Origin: Prochlorococcus sp. AG-355-A09
Lineage (GTDB): Bacteria > Cyanobacteriota > Cyanobacteriia > PCC-6307 > Cyanobiaceae
Assembly (NCBI GenBank): GCA_003280995.1
Contig: QCDG01000005.1
Location: 44,956 to 108,955 of the forward strand
Reading direction: 5' to 3'
DNA: 64,000 nt
Part shown: positions 28,746 through 38,041 of the stretch, piece after piece
How the letters are laid out: every line of letters starts with the position of its first letter
Position numbering within the stretch: position 1 is the stretch's first letter
The notes under the pieces: generated by a model
Seen by the model: the letters and a program-made list of their open reading frames with translations, nothing else
Told to the model about the DNA's origin: nothing
Databases searched by the model: none
Translations under genes and position numbers: made by a program

Positions 28746-30104
28746 TTAGATTTTTTTCTCCAATTCAAAAATTTGAGTTATCTTTGAAAAGATTCTTTTG
28801 GTATCAATTACTTCATCATTATCAAATATATTATCACTTTTCTCACCTAAGGTTAATAATATTCCATTAGGTGAGTGATACCCAGTTCCTTTTTGAAATA
28901 TTCCATCTTCAAATCCCAGATCATAAAAACTGACTTTTTTATCTTTATAAATTAAATGTTTTTGTTTTAGGTCATTTGTTCCATAAATAAAATTTACTTT
29001 ATTTAAATCGTTTCTATATCGCACGGAAAATAAACTCTTGTTGTTTAAATCTTTTATTTCCAAAAACTTTATTATTAAGTTATCTATGTTTTTTTTTGAA
29101 TGACTTTCTATATTTATGTCTGGATACATAGAAGGTAAGACTGTGTATAAATTATCATCTAATCCCAGGAAATTAAAAATTTTTTTGAAGTCTTTTATAA
29201 ATATTCTTTCAAAGTCTTTTCTCTCTATTGCCTCCTGACCCATGCTGCTCGCAATCCACAATTGATAAGAATTCTCTTTTGCAAATTTCATCAAAGTCCC
29301 TATTTGTTCATCAGCTATGTCTAATGCTTTTATAATTGAATTTTTGTTAAAAGGGTTTGGTTTTCTGTAAGGATTATTAAAATCCATTGGAAATATGTCT
29401 AGCCAATAATAGTGCATCATTCCAGCAAGATGGTTTGTGAAAAAGGTTACAAATTCAGGACTTTGTTTTTTAAGACTTTTAAAAAAAAGATCAAATGATA
29501 ATTCTGGTTGAAGAAGAGATCTTCTTTGTTTGAATTTTTTTTTAATTTTCTCTAATACGAGCTGTCTTAAAACTTTTACAAAGGAATTTTTACTAATAGA
29601 GGAATTTAATATACATTCTAGGAAATATAAAATTTCGATAAATTTTATCGATCTTATTTTGCCTGAATTTTTAGAAACTAGCCTTAAATTAAATTTCTGA
29701 AATTTTTCAAAAGTTTTTGGGTAAGCTTTATAGTCTGGTGAGAAAGTATCTGGCAAATAAAATTTAACTTTTTCACCTGATAATGGGGGATAACTTTGAA
29801 GACTTCCAAAGATTCCTATGCTTATATTATTTTTAATTAAAAATTTCCATATAGGTGGGTATTCTTTTTCACATTCTATATTTTGGTTTAGAGATGTAAT
29901 GCCATGTAATGTGTTATCAACCCCTCTATAAAATGTTGGCCAAGTTGTCCATGGATGGAGTTCTCCTTTATCAGTAGTAAAGGTATTTAAGTCCTTTCCA
30001 TGTTTTTTAAACTTTGATAAGTTTGAATTTGGTTTTAAAGTTATATAGTAATCTAATAATTTCCTTGGAAGTTCATTTAACTCATATATTATTAACTTAT
30101 TCAC
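28746..30104 (-). CDS. Alkaline-phosphatase-superfamily protein (phosphodiesterase-like)
   Basis: A 452-residue protein without a signal peptide. The segment HPWTTWPTFYRGVDNTLHGI (about 51-70) corresponds to the nucleophile region of type I phosphodiesterase/nucleotide pyrophosphatases, where a Thr or Ser is followed by a W/F-P-T pattern and an HGI motif about ten residues on. A GMMHYYWLD segment and GYHSPNGIL near the C-terminus supply further candidate metal ligands. Reaction and substrate are unknown; transfer or cleavage of a phospho-group on the glycan is plausible. It is 21 bases upstream of the exporter gene. Confidence 0.7.
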   Translation of the reverse strand: MNKLIIYELNELPRKLLDYYITLKPNSNLSKFKKHGKDLNTFTTDKGELHPWTTWPTFYRGVDNTLHGITSLNQNIECEKEYPPIWKFLIKNNISIGIFGSLQSYPPLSGEKVKFYLPDTFSPDYKAYPKTFEKFQKFNLRLVSKNSGKIRSIKFIEILYFLECILNSSISKNSFVKVLRQLVLEKIKKKFKQRRSLLQPELSFDLFFKSLKKQSPEFVTFFTNHLAGMMHYYWLDIFPMDFNNPYRKPNPFNKNSIIKALDIADEQIGTLMKFAKENSYQLWIASSMGQEAIERKDFERIFIKDFKKIFNFLGLDDNLYTVLPSMYPDINIESHSKKNIDNLIIKFLEIKDLNNKSLFSVRYRNDLNKVNFIYGTNDLKQKHLIYKDKKVSFYDLGFEDGIFQKGTGYHSPNGILLTLGEKSDNIFDNDEVIDTKRIFSKITQIFELEKKI

Positions 30105-30176
30105 AATACGAATTGAAAAAAAAAATTATATAAATAAAATAAATTTATTATTATTAATTATATCCCAAAAGCATTA

Positions 30177-31262
30177 TTATATTAAGATCATATTAATAAT
30201 TATTTTTGCGTAATTACTGTATCGATATTTATTAGCTTCATCGGAATTTAGGAACTTATATATATTTTTTCTATATTCTTTTTTTTGTTGTTCAGTAAGA
30301 CTTTGAAGTTTTTCTACAATTTCTTTACCAGATGTTTTCTCGTAGATTTTTATATAAGCATTACTTGGAATATTTTTAGATAAGTCTTGTCCGTAATAAA
30401 CAGGAATCGAACCCGAAATCATAGGATCAAATATTTTTTCACAAATAGAATTGAACTTGCTTACTGTTGGTTCAATTGCAAGTGCAAAATCATAATTTTC
30501 TAATGTTTTTTCTTTTGATTTAGCTACTGGAAATTTTCCTAAAGGCTTATAATTTATTTTCATAATATTTTTTACTAATTTTTTTAAAAAAGAGTTCCTT
30601 AATATAATCGCGATTCCAATAATATCGAAAGGTAAAGGTACTTTATCCCATCCATAACCATAAAGTTTAAAAAAATTCTTGTATTTTAATAGATCTTTTA
30701 CCAATTTATATCTGAATTTATAGGAACCATGATTGCTTAAGGCAATTTTGAAAGAACTAATGAATACTAATTTGTTTTTTCGTTTTGAATTTAAAATTAT
30801 TGATTTCTGGGATTTAATTTTCTCTTTGGAAGGGACTGATGGATATGAAAAATTTTTAGTTTTATAACTCATAAATTTATTGATATTTTCTTCGCAATTT
30901 ATCAAAATTTCATTAAATAAAAACGGTATCCTAAGCATATATCTTGCTCTGCCAAGAAATGTCTCATTTACAATAAGAATAGTAGATATTCTTTTTTTGT
31001 ATATATTTGCATAAAGTACTTTTATTAAATCATTTAATCGAGGTATTTCAACAAAGATAATTTTGTCATATTTTGCATGCTGTTTTGAATTATATTGCCT
31101 TAAATTTATTTTATTTTTTTTACTTTGCCTAAAAACTTCTTTCCATGCTTTATTCCAATTTTGATATATTTTTAATTTATTATCTGGTTTTATATATTGA
31201 TCAAAATTATAATATGATATTATACCCACTTCTATTTTTCTTGTAGTTTTATTTTCGAACAT
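30177..31262 (-). CDS. Glycosyltransferase family 10 (alpha-1,3/4-fucosyltransferase-like)
   Basis: A 361-residue protein. The C-terminal half has the GT10 donor-binding arrangement: FALAIEPTVSKFNSICEKIFDP followed by GSIPVYYGQ and a downstream aspartate/asparagine cluster (about 255-300). The N-terminal half is less conserved, as usual for the acceptor domain. It should use GDP-L-fucose. A second fucosyltransferase (GT11) is four genes downstream. The gene starts 11 bases after the phosphatase gene stops. Confidence 0.8.
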   Translation of the reverse strand: MFENKTTRKIEVGIISYYNFDQYIKPDNKLKIYQNWNKAWKEVFRQSKKNKINLRQYNSKQHAKYDKIIFVEIPRLNDLIKVLYANIYKKRISTILIVNETFLGRARYMLRIPFLFNEILINCEENINKFMSYKTKNFSYPSVPSKEKIKSQKSIILNSKRKNKLVFISSFKIALSNHGSYKFRYKLVKDLLKYKNFFKLYGYGWDKVPLPFDIIGIAIILRNSFLKKLVKNIMKINYKPLGKFPVAKSKEKTLENYDFALAIEPTVSKFNSICEKIFDPMISGSIPVYYGQDLSKNIPSNAYIKIYEKTSGKEIVEKLQSLTEQQKKEYRKNIYKFLNSDEANKYRYSNYAKIIINMILI

Positions 31263-31273
31263 TTTTCTTAAAA

Positions 31274-31753
31274 TTAATCAGAATTTTTTAAATAATTTTT
31301 TATAAAAAATAATTGGTTATTTCTAGGATTTGTATATTTATGCACTTTTTTTACATAATCTAAAGCATCTTCTATTTCTAAATTATATTTTTCCATAACA
31401 AACATTATACAAAGTAAAGGAGATCTTTCTATTGATGCAAAACAGTGCACAAAAGTCGTACTTTTATTTACAAAATCTTTTAGAGTTAAATAAGCAATAG
31501 CTATTTGATTTTTAGAAGGTAATATTTTTTGGTTAGAGTCAGGTAATATAAATCTATTACAACAGAAACAATCTTTTAAGTCTTTATGCCATTTTGACTC
31601 TTCTTCACTACATAAGCCTAATATATTTTTTACTTTATTTTTCTTAAGAAAATTAATATCTTCTTTTTGAGTTGGAGTTGTTCCGATTGCTAATTTATTT
31701 TTTAAAACCCAATTAAAAATAAAAATTTCTTTTAAGTTTTTATTCTCATTCAT
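31274..31753 (-). CDS. Dual-specificity protein phosphatase-like
   Basis: A 159-residue small phosphatase. The P-loop is HCFASIERSP (about 101-110), matching the HCx5R signature with the cysteine nucleophile and arginine in place. A candidate general-acid aspartate lies in the LPDSNQK segment (about 72). It overlaps wzc by 8 bases (ATGAATGA), so the two are translationally coupled. Dephosphorylation of the Wzc tyrosine cluster is a likely role. The usual Wzb partners belong to the low-molecular-weight or PHP families, so this is a non-standard pairing. Confidence 0.8.
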   Translation of the reverse strand: MNENKNLKEIFIFNWVLKNKLAIGTTPTQKEDINFLKKNKVKNILGLCSEEESKWHKDLKDCFCCNRFILPDSNQKILPSKNQIAIAYLTLKDFVNKSTTFVHCFASIERSPLLCIMFVMEKYNLEIEDALDYVKKVHKYTNPRNNQLFFIKNYLKNSD

Positions 31754-34085
31754 CTAGCCAGTTTTTGAATTTGTTTAGGATAAATTTTGTTTTTTCTAGG
31801 AGTGTTTTATTTTTAATAAACTTCTCAAAAATATTATTTTCTGAATCTATTTTATTGTCTGTATCTAAATATCTATTTTGTGTTTCTTCAGGCATATATT
31901 TATAGGAGTAATAGTTATATTGGCTTCCGTAGGAATAATATTTATTTGAAAATGGGTTTTTAGAATTTATATCTTTGGAAACTGAATTAATAATTGCACC
32001 AATAATTGGCTTTTTAATTAATGAATATTTTCGCAAGCATTCCACTGCAAGTTGCTTATTAACTTTATTTAAACTTATTGTTAATATTGAGGCATCAACA
32101 TAATTTGAAATTATTAGAGCATCTGATAAACCAAGTATTGGAGGACAGTCTAGAATTATAAAATCATATTCTTCTGAATTTCTTAATTCTTCTATAAAAG
32201 ATTGCATTTTATCTGATTCTAATAATGTAATTGAGTTGGGGGGGATTTTGCCAGCAGTCATATAATATAAATTCTCACAAGAATTATGCTTGATGATATA
32301 TTTACGCCAATTTGAATCACTACTGACTAGATAGTTTGATATTCCCATGACATTATCTACTTCCATTCTCTTATGAAGTGAAGGTTTTCTTAAATCAGTA
32401 TCTATGATTAAAACTTTTTTTGAAATTTGAGAAATATTCATACCTAAAAATAAAGAGCAAAGTGATTTACCTTCTTCAGGAACAGAACTAGATATATTAA
32501 TGATTTTGATATCTTTGCCTGATTTTGAAAATTTAATTGAAGTATAAATATTTCTAAAAGTTTCTTCAAAAATGAATTTTAAATTTTTAAAACTTTGGTT
32601 TTTTTCATTTTCTAGAAAATCACTTATTTTCAGAGTAACTTTTTCATCTTCATCATAATTATCGCTAGCACTTAAGCTGAAAAATGGAACAAAACCTAAT
32701 ATTGGCAATTCAATAAATTTCTCAACTTCTTTCGGATTATGAAAAACATCATCAAGTTTTTCTATTAGATAAGTTACTAATGAAGCAAAACTAAGAGTAA
32801 GTAAAATTATATAAATAAGATTCTTTCTTATTTCTGGTTTTATAGGATATGGGTTTACAAAGGGATCTACAATTATTTTCCAAGGTAAATTGCCTTGAGA
32901 TAGATTAAGCTCTAATTCATCTTTAGTTTCATTTAAAGATTGCAAATTTTTCTCTAATGCATTTAACTCTTGGCGGATTTCTTGGAATTCGGTAACTTTT
33001 GAGGGAATTGGAATGAATTTTTTCTTAAGTTCAATCAACTGATTTTTTGAAGATTCAATTTGACTATTATTGACAATAACTGCGGCATCAACAGCTAACT
33101 TTTGATTTTTAAGCAAAATAGGCTCAAGTTGAGTTAGTTTTTCCTCTAGATTTCTTATAAAAGTTGATGATTTTTTATATTTAGATTGGGCATTAGCAAG
33201 TTGGGATTTTACTTTAAGTATTTCCTGTAATAATAATTGGTCAGAACCAATTATTCCTAGATCTGATGAGTTTTGATTGCCTCCGGGGGAGGCAATACCT
33301 TGTGTATATAAAATTCCATTAACTAGATTTCTTTTTATAAATAATAATCTTTTGTTTTCAGAATTCAGAGATAAGATTTTATCCTCATGAAATTTAATTG
33401 AACTTGTTATTTTTTGGCCTTCATTAATTGGATTAAGAATGTTATTTTCCGACCTAAAAATTTCTAATTTATTTTGAGCAGTTTTAACTTTCGATATAAG
33501 CTTTGGTCTTTCTTTTTCTAGAAACTTAATACCTTCTGATAACTTTTCATTTCTCGATTCGGAGGCATTAATAACATATTGTTTACTGAGATCTTCAAGG
33601 ATATTTTGCATTCTAAATCTATCTTTCCCATCAAAAGTAACTAAAAGAGTTTTACTTAGATAAGCACCCAGAGTCCCCCTGTCTCTTGGAATTGTAATAT
33701 TTATTCTATTCCTCAAAGATGACGGAGAAATATTATTTTTATTTGCAATATCAGCAACTACTCCAGGACTTTTTAAATATTGAACTAGTGTAGGGATATC
33801 TAAAACTTCTCTATTTAGAGCTAAGTCTTCAATTCCTTTATTTTGTGTTCTATTGTTTAGAAAGGGATCACTTATCATTAACGTGAAAGATCCTCTGTAA
33901 ATAGGATCTTTTATTCTTCTATAAATTAAATTTGAAAAGGAAATAAAGAAAAATGTAAAAGTTAAAAGCAAAAATATTTTTTTGCGCCTTAACAAGATTT
34001 CCAAAATAGATGGAAAATTAAATTGTTCACCTTGGTTAATGGGTTCTTCTTCTATAAATTTTTCCTTATCAATATATTCTGCCAA
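31746..34085 (-). CDS. wzc: Wzc-type polysaccharide co-polymerase with tyrosine autokinase
   Basis: A 779-residue inner-membrane protein. Two membrane helices (about 35-55 and 423-440) enclose a long periplasmic coiled-coil region of the Wzz type. The cytoplasmic BY-kinase domain has Walker A SVPEEGKS (about 535), Walker A' LIIDTDLRKPS and Walker B DFIILDCPP. A tyrosine-rich C-terminal cluster (KYYSYGSQYNYYSYKY) is present, as expected of an autokinase. It controls chain length and works with the Wza-like channel encoded divergently 77 bases away. The intergenic space 34086-34162 must hold both promoters. Confidence 0.95.
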   Translation of the reverse strand: MAEYIDKEKFIEEEPINQGEQFNFPSILEILLRRKKIFLLLTFTFFFISFSNLIYRRIKDPIYRGSFTLMISDPFLNNRTQNKGIEDLALNREVLDIPTLVQYLKSPGVVADIANKNNISPSSLRNRINITIPRDRGTLGAYLSKTLLVTFDGKDRFRMQNILEDLSKQYVINASESRNEKLSEGIKFLEKERPKLISKVKTAQNKLEIFRSENNILNPINEGQKITSSIKFHEDKILSLNSENKRLLFIKRNLVNGILYTQGIASPGGNQNSSDLGIIGSDQLLLQEILKVKSQLANAQSKYKKSSTFIRNLEEKLTQLEPILLKNQKLAVDAAVIVNNSQIESSKNQLIELKKKFIPIPSKVTEFQEIRQELNALEKNLQSLNETKDELELNLSQGNLPWKIIVDPFVNPYPIKPEIRKNLIYIILLTLSFASLVTYLIEKLDDVFHNPKEVEKFIELPILGFVPFFSLSASDNYDEDEKVTLKISDFLENEKNQSFKNLKFIFEETFRNIYTSIKFSKSGKDIKIINISSSVPEEGKSLCSLFLGMNISQISKKVLIIDTDLRKPSLHKRMEVDNVMGISNYLVSSDSNWRKYIIKHNSCENLYYMTAGKIPPNSITLLESDKMQSFIEELRNSEEYDFIILDCPPILGLSDALIISNYVDASILTISLNKVNKQLAVECLRKYSLIKKPIIGAIINSVSKDINSKNPFSNKYYSYGSQYNYYSYKYMPEETQNRYLDTDNKIDSENNIFEKFIKNKTLLEKTKFILNKFKNWLDE

Positions 34086-34162
34086 AATGTAACTACAACT
34101 CTAATAATCTCTATGATACAGTAATGTTGGTTGAATATTAATACATAATTAAATGAAAACTT

Positions 34163-35263
34163 ATGAAATATAGAGTAAAAAAGTTTTTAACATTTGTTTT
34201 ACCCTTTTTTATAGGCACCAATTTAATTTCTTCAATTGTTATAGCTTCAAACAATTTAATTGAAAAAGAAAATAAAGATATACGAGAAATTAATAGTCTT
34301 ATTCTAGATAAAGATCTTTATATTTTAGGTCCTGGAGATGTTTTGAAAATTAAATTTGTTGGAATTGACGAGCTCTCAGGAACTTTTTTTATAATGAGAG
34401 ATGGAAATATCCAACTTCCATTGCTAGGGACAAAAAATATTAATGGCCTAACACTTGATGGTGCAAAAAAAAGATTAATAGAATTGTACAGTGATGATCT
34501 TATTAGGCCAGAAATTGATTTAACTTTGCTCGAAGCACGTCCTATTAGAATTTCTTTGATAGGAGAAGTTCAAAGACCAGGTTCATATACTTTTAATAAA
34601 ACTGAAAATAGCAGAGTTTTAGGATCTGAAGCCTCTGGGACTTCAATAAGCGGATATAAAACAGTTGTAGATGCGATACAAAAAGCAGGTGGACTTACTT
34701 TTGATGCGGACATTACTAAAGTGGTGCTTTATAGAAAGTTGCCTGGAGAGAAGGTCGAATATAAAAAAACAAATCTTGATTTACTTGAAATGATAAGAAC
34801 AGGTGATCAAGTTAATAATCCTATTTTATTTGATGGTGATTCAATAAAAGTCGATAAATATGTAACTCAAGTAAATAAATTAGAAAAAATACCAAATAAT
34901 CTGACTCCTGAGACAATCAAAATACATGTGATAGGGGAAGTTGAATCTCCAGGGATGTATCAAATTGATGCTAGAAGTCAAATAAGTCAGGCAATCTTGA
35001 TTGCTGGCGGACCTAAGGATTGGAGATATAAAGATAAAATACAATTATTAAGGGTGAATAGAAATGGTTCGGTAAAAGTAAAAAAAATTTCATTTAATAA
35101 ACAAGGTTTATCAAGGAAAAGTGATGGTATCTCACTAAGAAATGGAGATATTATTAGGGTCAAAAAGAACTTTTTTGGTAAATCAACGGATGCTTTAGGG
35201 ACATTTTTACCACCCATAAGGGATATTTATTCTTTATATGGGGTATACAAACTTATTGAGTAG
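34163..35263 (+). CDS. wza: Wza-type polysaccharide export protein with SLBB domains
   Basis: A 366-residue protein with a signal peptide (hydrophobic residues about 8-30), then the Poly_export domain beginning YILGPGDVLKIKF (about 50-62). Two SLBB repeats follow (ISLIGEVQRPGSYTF and IHVIGEVESPGMYQI), each with a VIGEV-x-PG-Y core. It should form the outer-membrane or periplasmic channel for exporting the polysaccharide, in partnership with Wzc. I saw no lipobox cysteine near the signal peptide end. Confidence 0.92.
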   Translation: MKYRVKKFLTFVLPFFIGTNLISSIVIASNNLIEKENKDIREINSLILDKDLYILGPGDVLKIKFVGIDELSGTFFIMRDGNIQLPLLGTKNINGLTLDGAKKRLIELYSDDLIRPEIDLTLLEARPIRISLIGEVQRPGSYTFNKTENSRVLGSEASGTSISGYKTVVDAIQKAGGLTFDADITKVVLYRKLPGEKVEYKKTNLDLLEMIRTGDQVNNPILFDGDSIKVDKYVTQVNKLEKIPNNLTPETIKIHVIGEVESPGMYQIDARSQISQAILIAGGPKDWRYKDKIQLLRVNRNGSVKVKKISFNKQGLSRKSDGISLRNGDIIRVKKNFFGKSTDALGTFLPPIRDIYSLYGVYKLIE

Positions 35264-35315
35264 TTAATTAAAGAAAAGTGTGTTATCATAAATAAAATTT
35301 GAGAAATTAAATTTT

Positions 35316-35915
35316 TTGATAAAGTTTGCTGCCAAATTTTTAATAATTCCGTTTTTATTTCTAAATGCGACAGCTGCTGATGCAGCACTTTACAAATACG
35401 TTTTTGCTTCCTCAAACTATGTTGATCAAGAAGACCCTGACGTACCAGGAACATTAACTGGTTTCATAGTGATTGACACAAACTTGGCTGCTGCTGACAA
35501 TACTAGATATCAAAATGGTCAAAATGGTGAATTTGATATACCAAATTGGATAACTGAAGCATCACTCACATTTACTCCAGATGGAGGAAGCTCTGTACCT
35601 GCAGAAACAAGAACTCTAACATCTGCTGAGCCTCTCGATGAATTACGTTGGAAACCAACCAGTGGATTTGATCCTACACAAGAGTTCGTAGGTCAAATGA
35701 CAAGATTTAGTTTGTCTAATGGTAATACATTTACTTCAAGTAGTTCAATGATCCAACAGTTTGGATTTCAAGGAGAAAGTCAATTTGAAGAAGGTGAGTT
35801 TTTACTGTCCTCTCCTGCTAATTCAGTTCCAGTTCCGGGTCCTTTACCACTTCTTGGTCTAGCACCTTTTGCCTTTTATTTTCATAAGCTTAAAAAAAAG
35901 TTTAAGAAAAATTAG
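35316..35915 (+). CDS. Exported protein with a PEP-CTERM-like sorting signal
   Basis: A 199-residue protein with a TTG start and a signal peptide ending near residue 23 (ATAADA). A beta-rich central region of unknown function follows. The C-terminus has a motif PGPLPLLG (about 176-183), a hydrophobic stretch (APFAFYF) and a basic tail (KLKKKFKKN). This is the arrangement of the PEP-CTERM sorting signal in its cyanobacterial form. The gene lies directly upstream of a cyanoexosortase-like gene and its accessories and is the expected local substrate. Base composition is visibly less AT-rich than its neighbours. Confidence 0.8.
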   Translation: MIKFAAKFLIIPFLFLNATAADAALYKYVFASSNYVDQEDPDVPGTLTGFIVIDTNLAAADNTRYQNGQNGEFDIPNWITEASLTFTPDGGSSVPAETRTLTSAEPLDELRWKPTSGFDPTQEFVGQMTRFSLSNGNTFTSSSSMIQQFGFQGESQFEEGEFLLSSPANSVPVPGPLPLLGLAPFAFYFHKLKKKFKKN

Positions 35916-35940
35916 TTAGTAAATATTAAATAGCTCTTTC

Positions 35941-36600
35941 ATGTTTGAATCAAAATTTATTTTTGTAGGAAAAATTTTCTTACTTGCTTTTTTGGTTATT
36001 AATTTCCCCCCTTTTTTTCCAATAAGATTATTTGAAGTTTCTTACTTTTTTGTTATTACTACAACTATATTTGATACAGCAAGTTTATTAGTATTGTCTC
36101 TTGCAATATCTAAATATATTCATGCAAAAAATTTGAAATTAGTAGAGAATTTTAATACTCAAAATGATATAAATTGTAGGTCTTTGGATAATATTAATCT
36201 TCATGAAAATCATATTAAAAATGATAATAAAATATCATTAATATTTGCGATAATGTTTGCTTTTCTTACTTTATTGCAACCTTTATTACTTACTTTTTCA
36301 GTTAATAAAAGTGATATATACGCTTCTAATATATTGAACTCAATAAATGAAGAATTTAAAAATCAAAAGAAGGGAATTGAGGAATTAGTGATTAAAGGAA
36401 ATTCAAATGAAATAAAAAAAATTGAAAAAGATAAAGTAGATGATAGAATTTCACAATTAACAAGAATAAAGGATAGAAATATTCAAAACTTTTTAAATAA
36501 AAATAATAGAAATAAGTTTGAAAATGTAAAAATTATTGTTAGAAATATAATGCTAGGTATCCTTTGGACACTTTGTTTTATTAAGATCTATAAAATTTAA
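35941..36600 (+). CDS. HpsJ-like membrane protein of the exosortase module
   Basis: A 219-residue protein with four membrane helices: two at the N-terminus, a third at about 97-120 and a last one near the C-terminus. A lysine- and glutamate-rich, coiled-coil-prone segment lies between the third and fourth (about 130-190). From memory, this resembles the HpsJ-like protein found next to cyanoexosortase A in cyanobacteria. Function is unknown. It starts 26 bases after the PEP-CTERM-like gene and is followed 27 bases later by the exosortase, so it is probably in one operon. Confidence 0.55.
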   Translation: MFESKFIFVGKIFLLAFLVINFPPFFPIRLFEVSYFFVITTTIFDTASLLVLSLAISKYIHAKNLKLVENFNTQNDINCRSLDNINLHENHIKNDNKISLIFAIMFAFLTLLQPLLLTFSVNKSDIYASNILNSINEEFKNQKKGIEELVIKGNSNEIKKIEKDKVDDRISQLTRIKDRNIQNFLNKNNRNKFENVKIIVRNIMLGILWTLCFIKIYKI

Positions 36601-36626
36601 ATACTTCAATTTTTAATATAAAAAGT

Positions 36627-37436
36627 ATGAATTATCCGAAATTTATATTAGTTACATTTATATTCTTAAATATTTATCTTTTATATATATTTAGAACTCC
36701 TATTTTTGATCAGATAATAAATTTAATGATTACCTATGGTGTCTTTAATTTTTATAATGAAAACAATTTTAATGAAGATGATAATATAAGTAGGCTTCAA
36801 ATTTTTATTAGTATTTTTTTACTAATTTGTATATTTTATAGATCATTATGGTTGCATAGTGGAGATAATTTTATTTATTTATTATTTACATTGCTTCTGA
36901 TAATACTTTTAATGCTCACTAAGAATATTAAAAATATACTTAGTAATATAGAATCCATTAAAATTGCTTTAATTTTTCCTTTAACCAAAATTTTATTTAT
37001 ACCTTTAGCAGTAATTATTAACCCTTTTTCGACTTTATTTACATGGCTTTCATTAAATGCCTTTGGTTTTAATTCTATAATTAATGGTCAAGAAATTTTC
37101 TATAACAACTCAGGTATAAATGTAACTTTTAGTTGTAGTGGCGCTGGACAAATAATATTTTGCTTTAGCGGAATGATTATATTAAATTTTTACTTACCTT
37201 TGAAAAATAGAAGATTACTTCTTATTCAGTTATGTCGTGCTTTTTTATTCACCTTTTTTGCAAATATACTCAGACTTTTCCTTTTAACAATATATGTTCA
37301 TACAGCTAATTCTGATGGATTTTCTATATTTGACTATTTGCACGGGGGCAATGGAGGTTTATTTTTCAGTTTTTTCTCAATGTTAATAAGTTGTGAATCG
37401 TATAAAAGATTATATATAAGGGGTTTAAGGATATGA
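36627..37436 (+). CDS. Exosortase (cyanoexosortase A-like)
   Basis: A 269-residue polytopic membrane protein with seven or eight helices. The three catalytic residues expected of exosortases can be placed: Cys170 in FSCSGAGQI, Arg216 in ANILRLFLL and His239 in FDYLHGG. The order and spacing match the family, in which the protease/transpeptidase cleaves the PEP-CTERM signal of exported proteins. The local substrate is the protein at 35316. It overlaps the downstream partner gene by 4 bases. I infer the cyanoexosortase A type from context. Confidence 0.85.
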   Translation: MNYPKFILVTFIFLNIYLLYIFRTPIFDQIINLMITYGVFNFYNENNFNEDDNISRLQIFISIFLLICIFYRSLWLHSGDNFIYLLFTLLLIILLMLTKNIKNILSNIESIKIALIFPLTKILFIPLAVIINPFSTLFTWLSLNAFGFNSIINGQEIFYNNSGINVTFSCSGAGQIIFCFSGMIILNFYLPLKNRRLLLIQLCRAFLFTFFANILRLFLLTIYVHTANSDGFSIFDYLHGGNGGLFFSFFSMLISCESYKRLYIRGLRI

Positions 37437-38041
37437 TTCAAATTTATAAAAAAAGATACTTTACATATATGTTATTAATAACTATTTTTTGGTTCATAAA
37501 TTTTTTTTATAAACCACAGCCTAAATTAAGCAAAATAATCTTGAAAAATCAATATACTGACTTATTAGATAAAAATAATTCAGAAATTGAATTAGTCTCT
37601 AATGATAATAGAGTAAATATAGGAAAACCTTATTATTTGATAAATAAAACTGATTGGTATCAAATAAATTTATTGTCATTTTGGAGAAAAGAATATTTAG
37701 ATTTAGCATTATTAGATAAAAGATTAAAGTTTGAAGATATAAAAATTGAAATTCGAGATAAAAATAATTATGCTCAAGGATTTTACAACAATAGGAAAAT
37801 TGTATATGCCTGTGTAAATAATCCTAAGGATTTTTTCTATAAGTTTGACCACAACAATGTTCGGTCAACATCAAATTTTAATTATTGGAAGAAAGTATTT
37901 ATAAATAATGTAAAATTTACTTTCAATTTTTTTAAACCAATTAATTATCAATGTTTACTTGTTATTACATCTGACATCGATTTGTTTGAAAAGGGTGAGA
38001 AAGAAATAAATGAAAAGATTTTTGGAAAATTTATTTTTTAG
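37433..38041 (+). CDS. Cyanoexosortase-associated protein (EpsI-like)
   Basis: A 202-residue protein with one N-terminal membrane helix (about 11-27) and a soluble outer domain. Its location, 4 bases overlapping the exosortase gene, and its layout fit the cyanoexosortase system-associated proteins, which take the place of EpsI in cyanobacteria. No catalytic motif is visible. It ends inside the 3' end of the convergent gene at 38031 with an overlap of 11 bases. Confidence 0.6.
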   Translation: MIQIYKKRYFTYMLLITIFWFINFFYKPQPKLSKIILKNQYTDLLDKNNSEIELVSNDNRVNIGKPYYLINKTDWYQINLLSFWRKEYLDLALLDKRLKFEDIKIEIRDKNNYAQGFYNNRKIVYACVNNPKDFFYKFDHNNVRSTSNFNYWKKVFINNVKFTFNFFKPINYQCLLVITSDIDLFEKGEKEINEKIFGKFIF

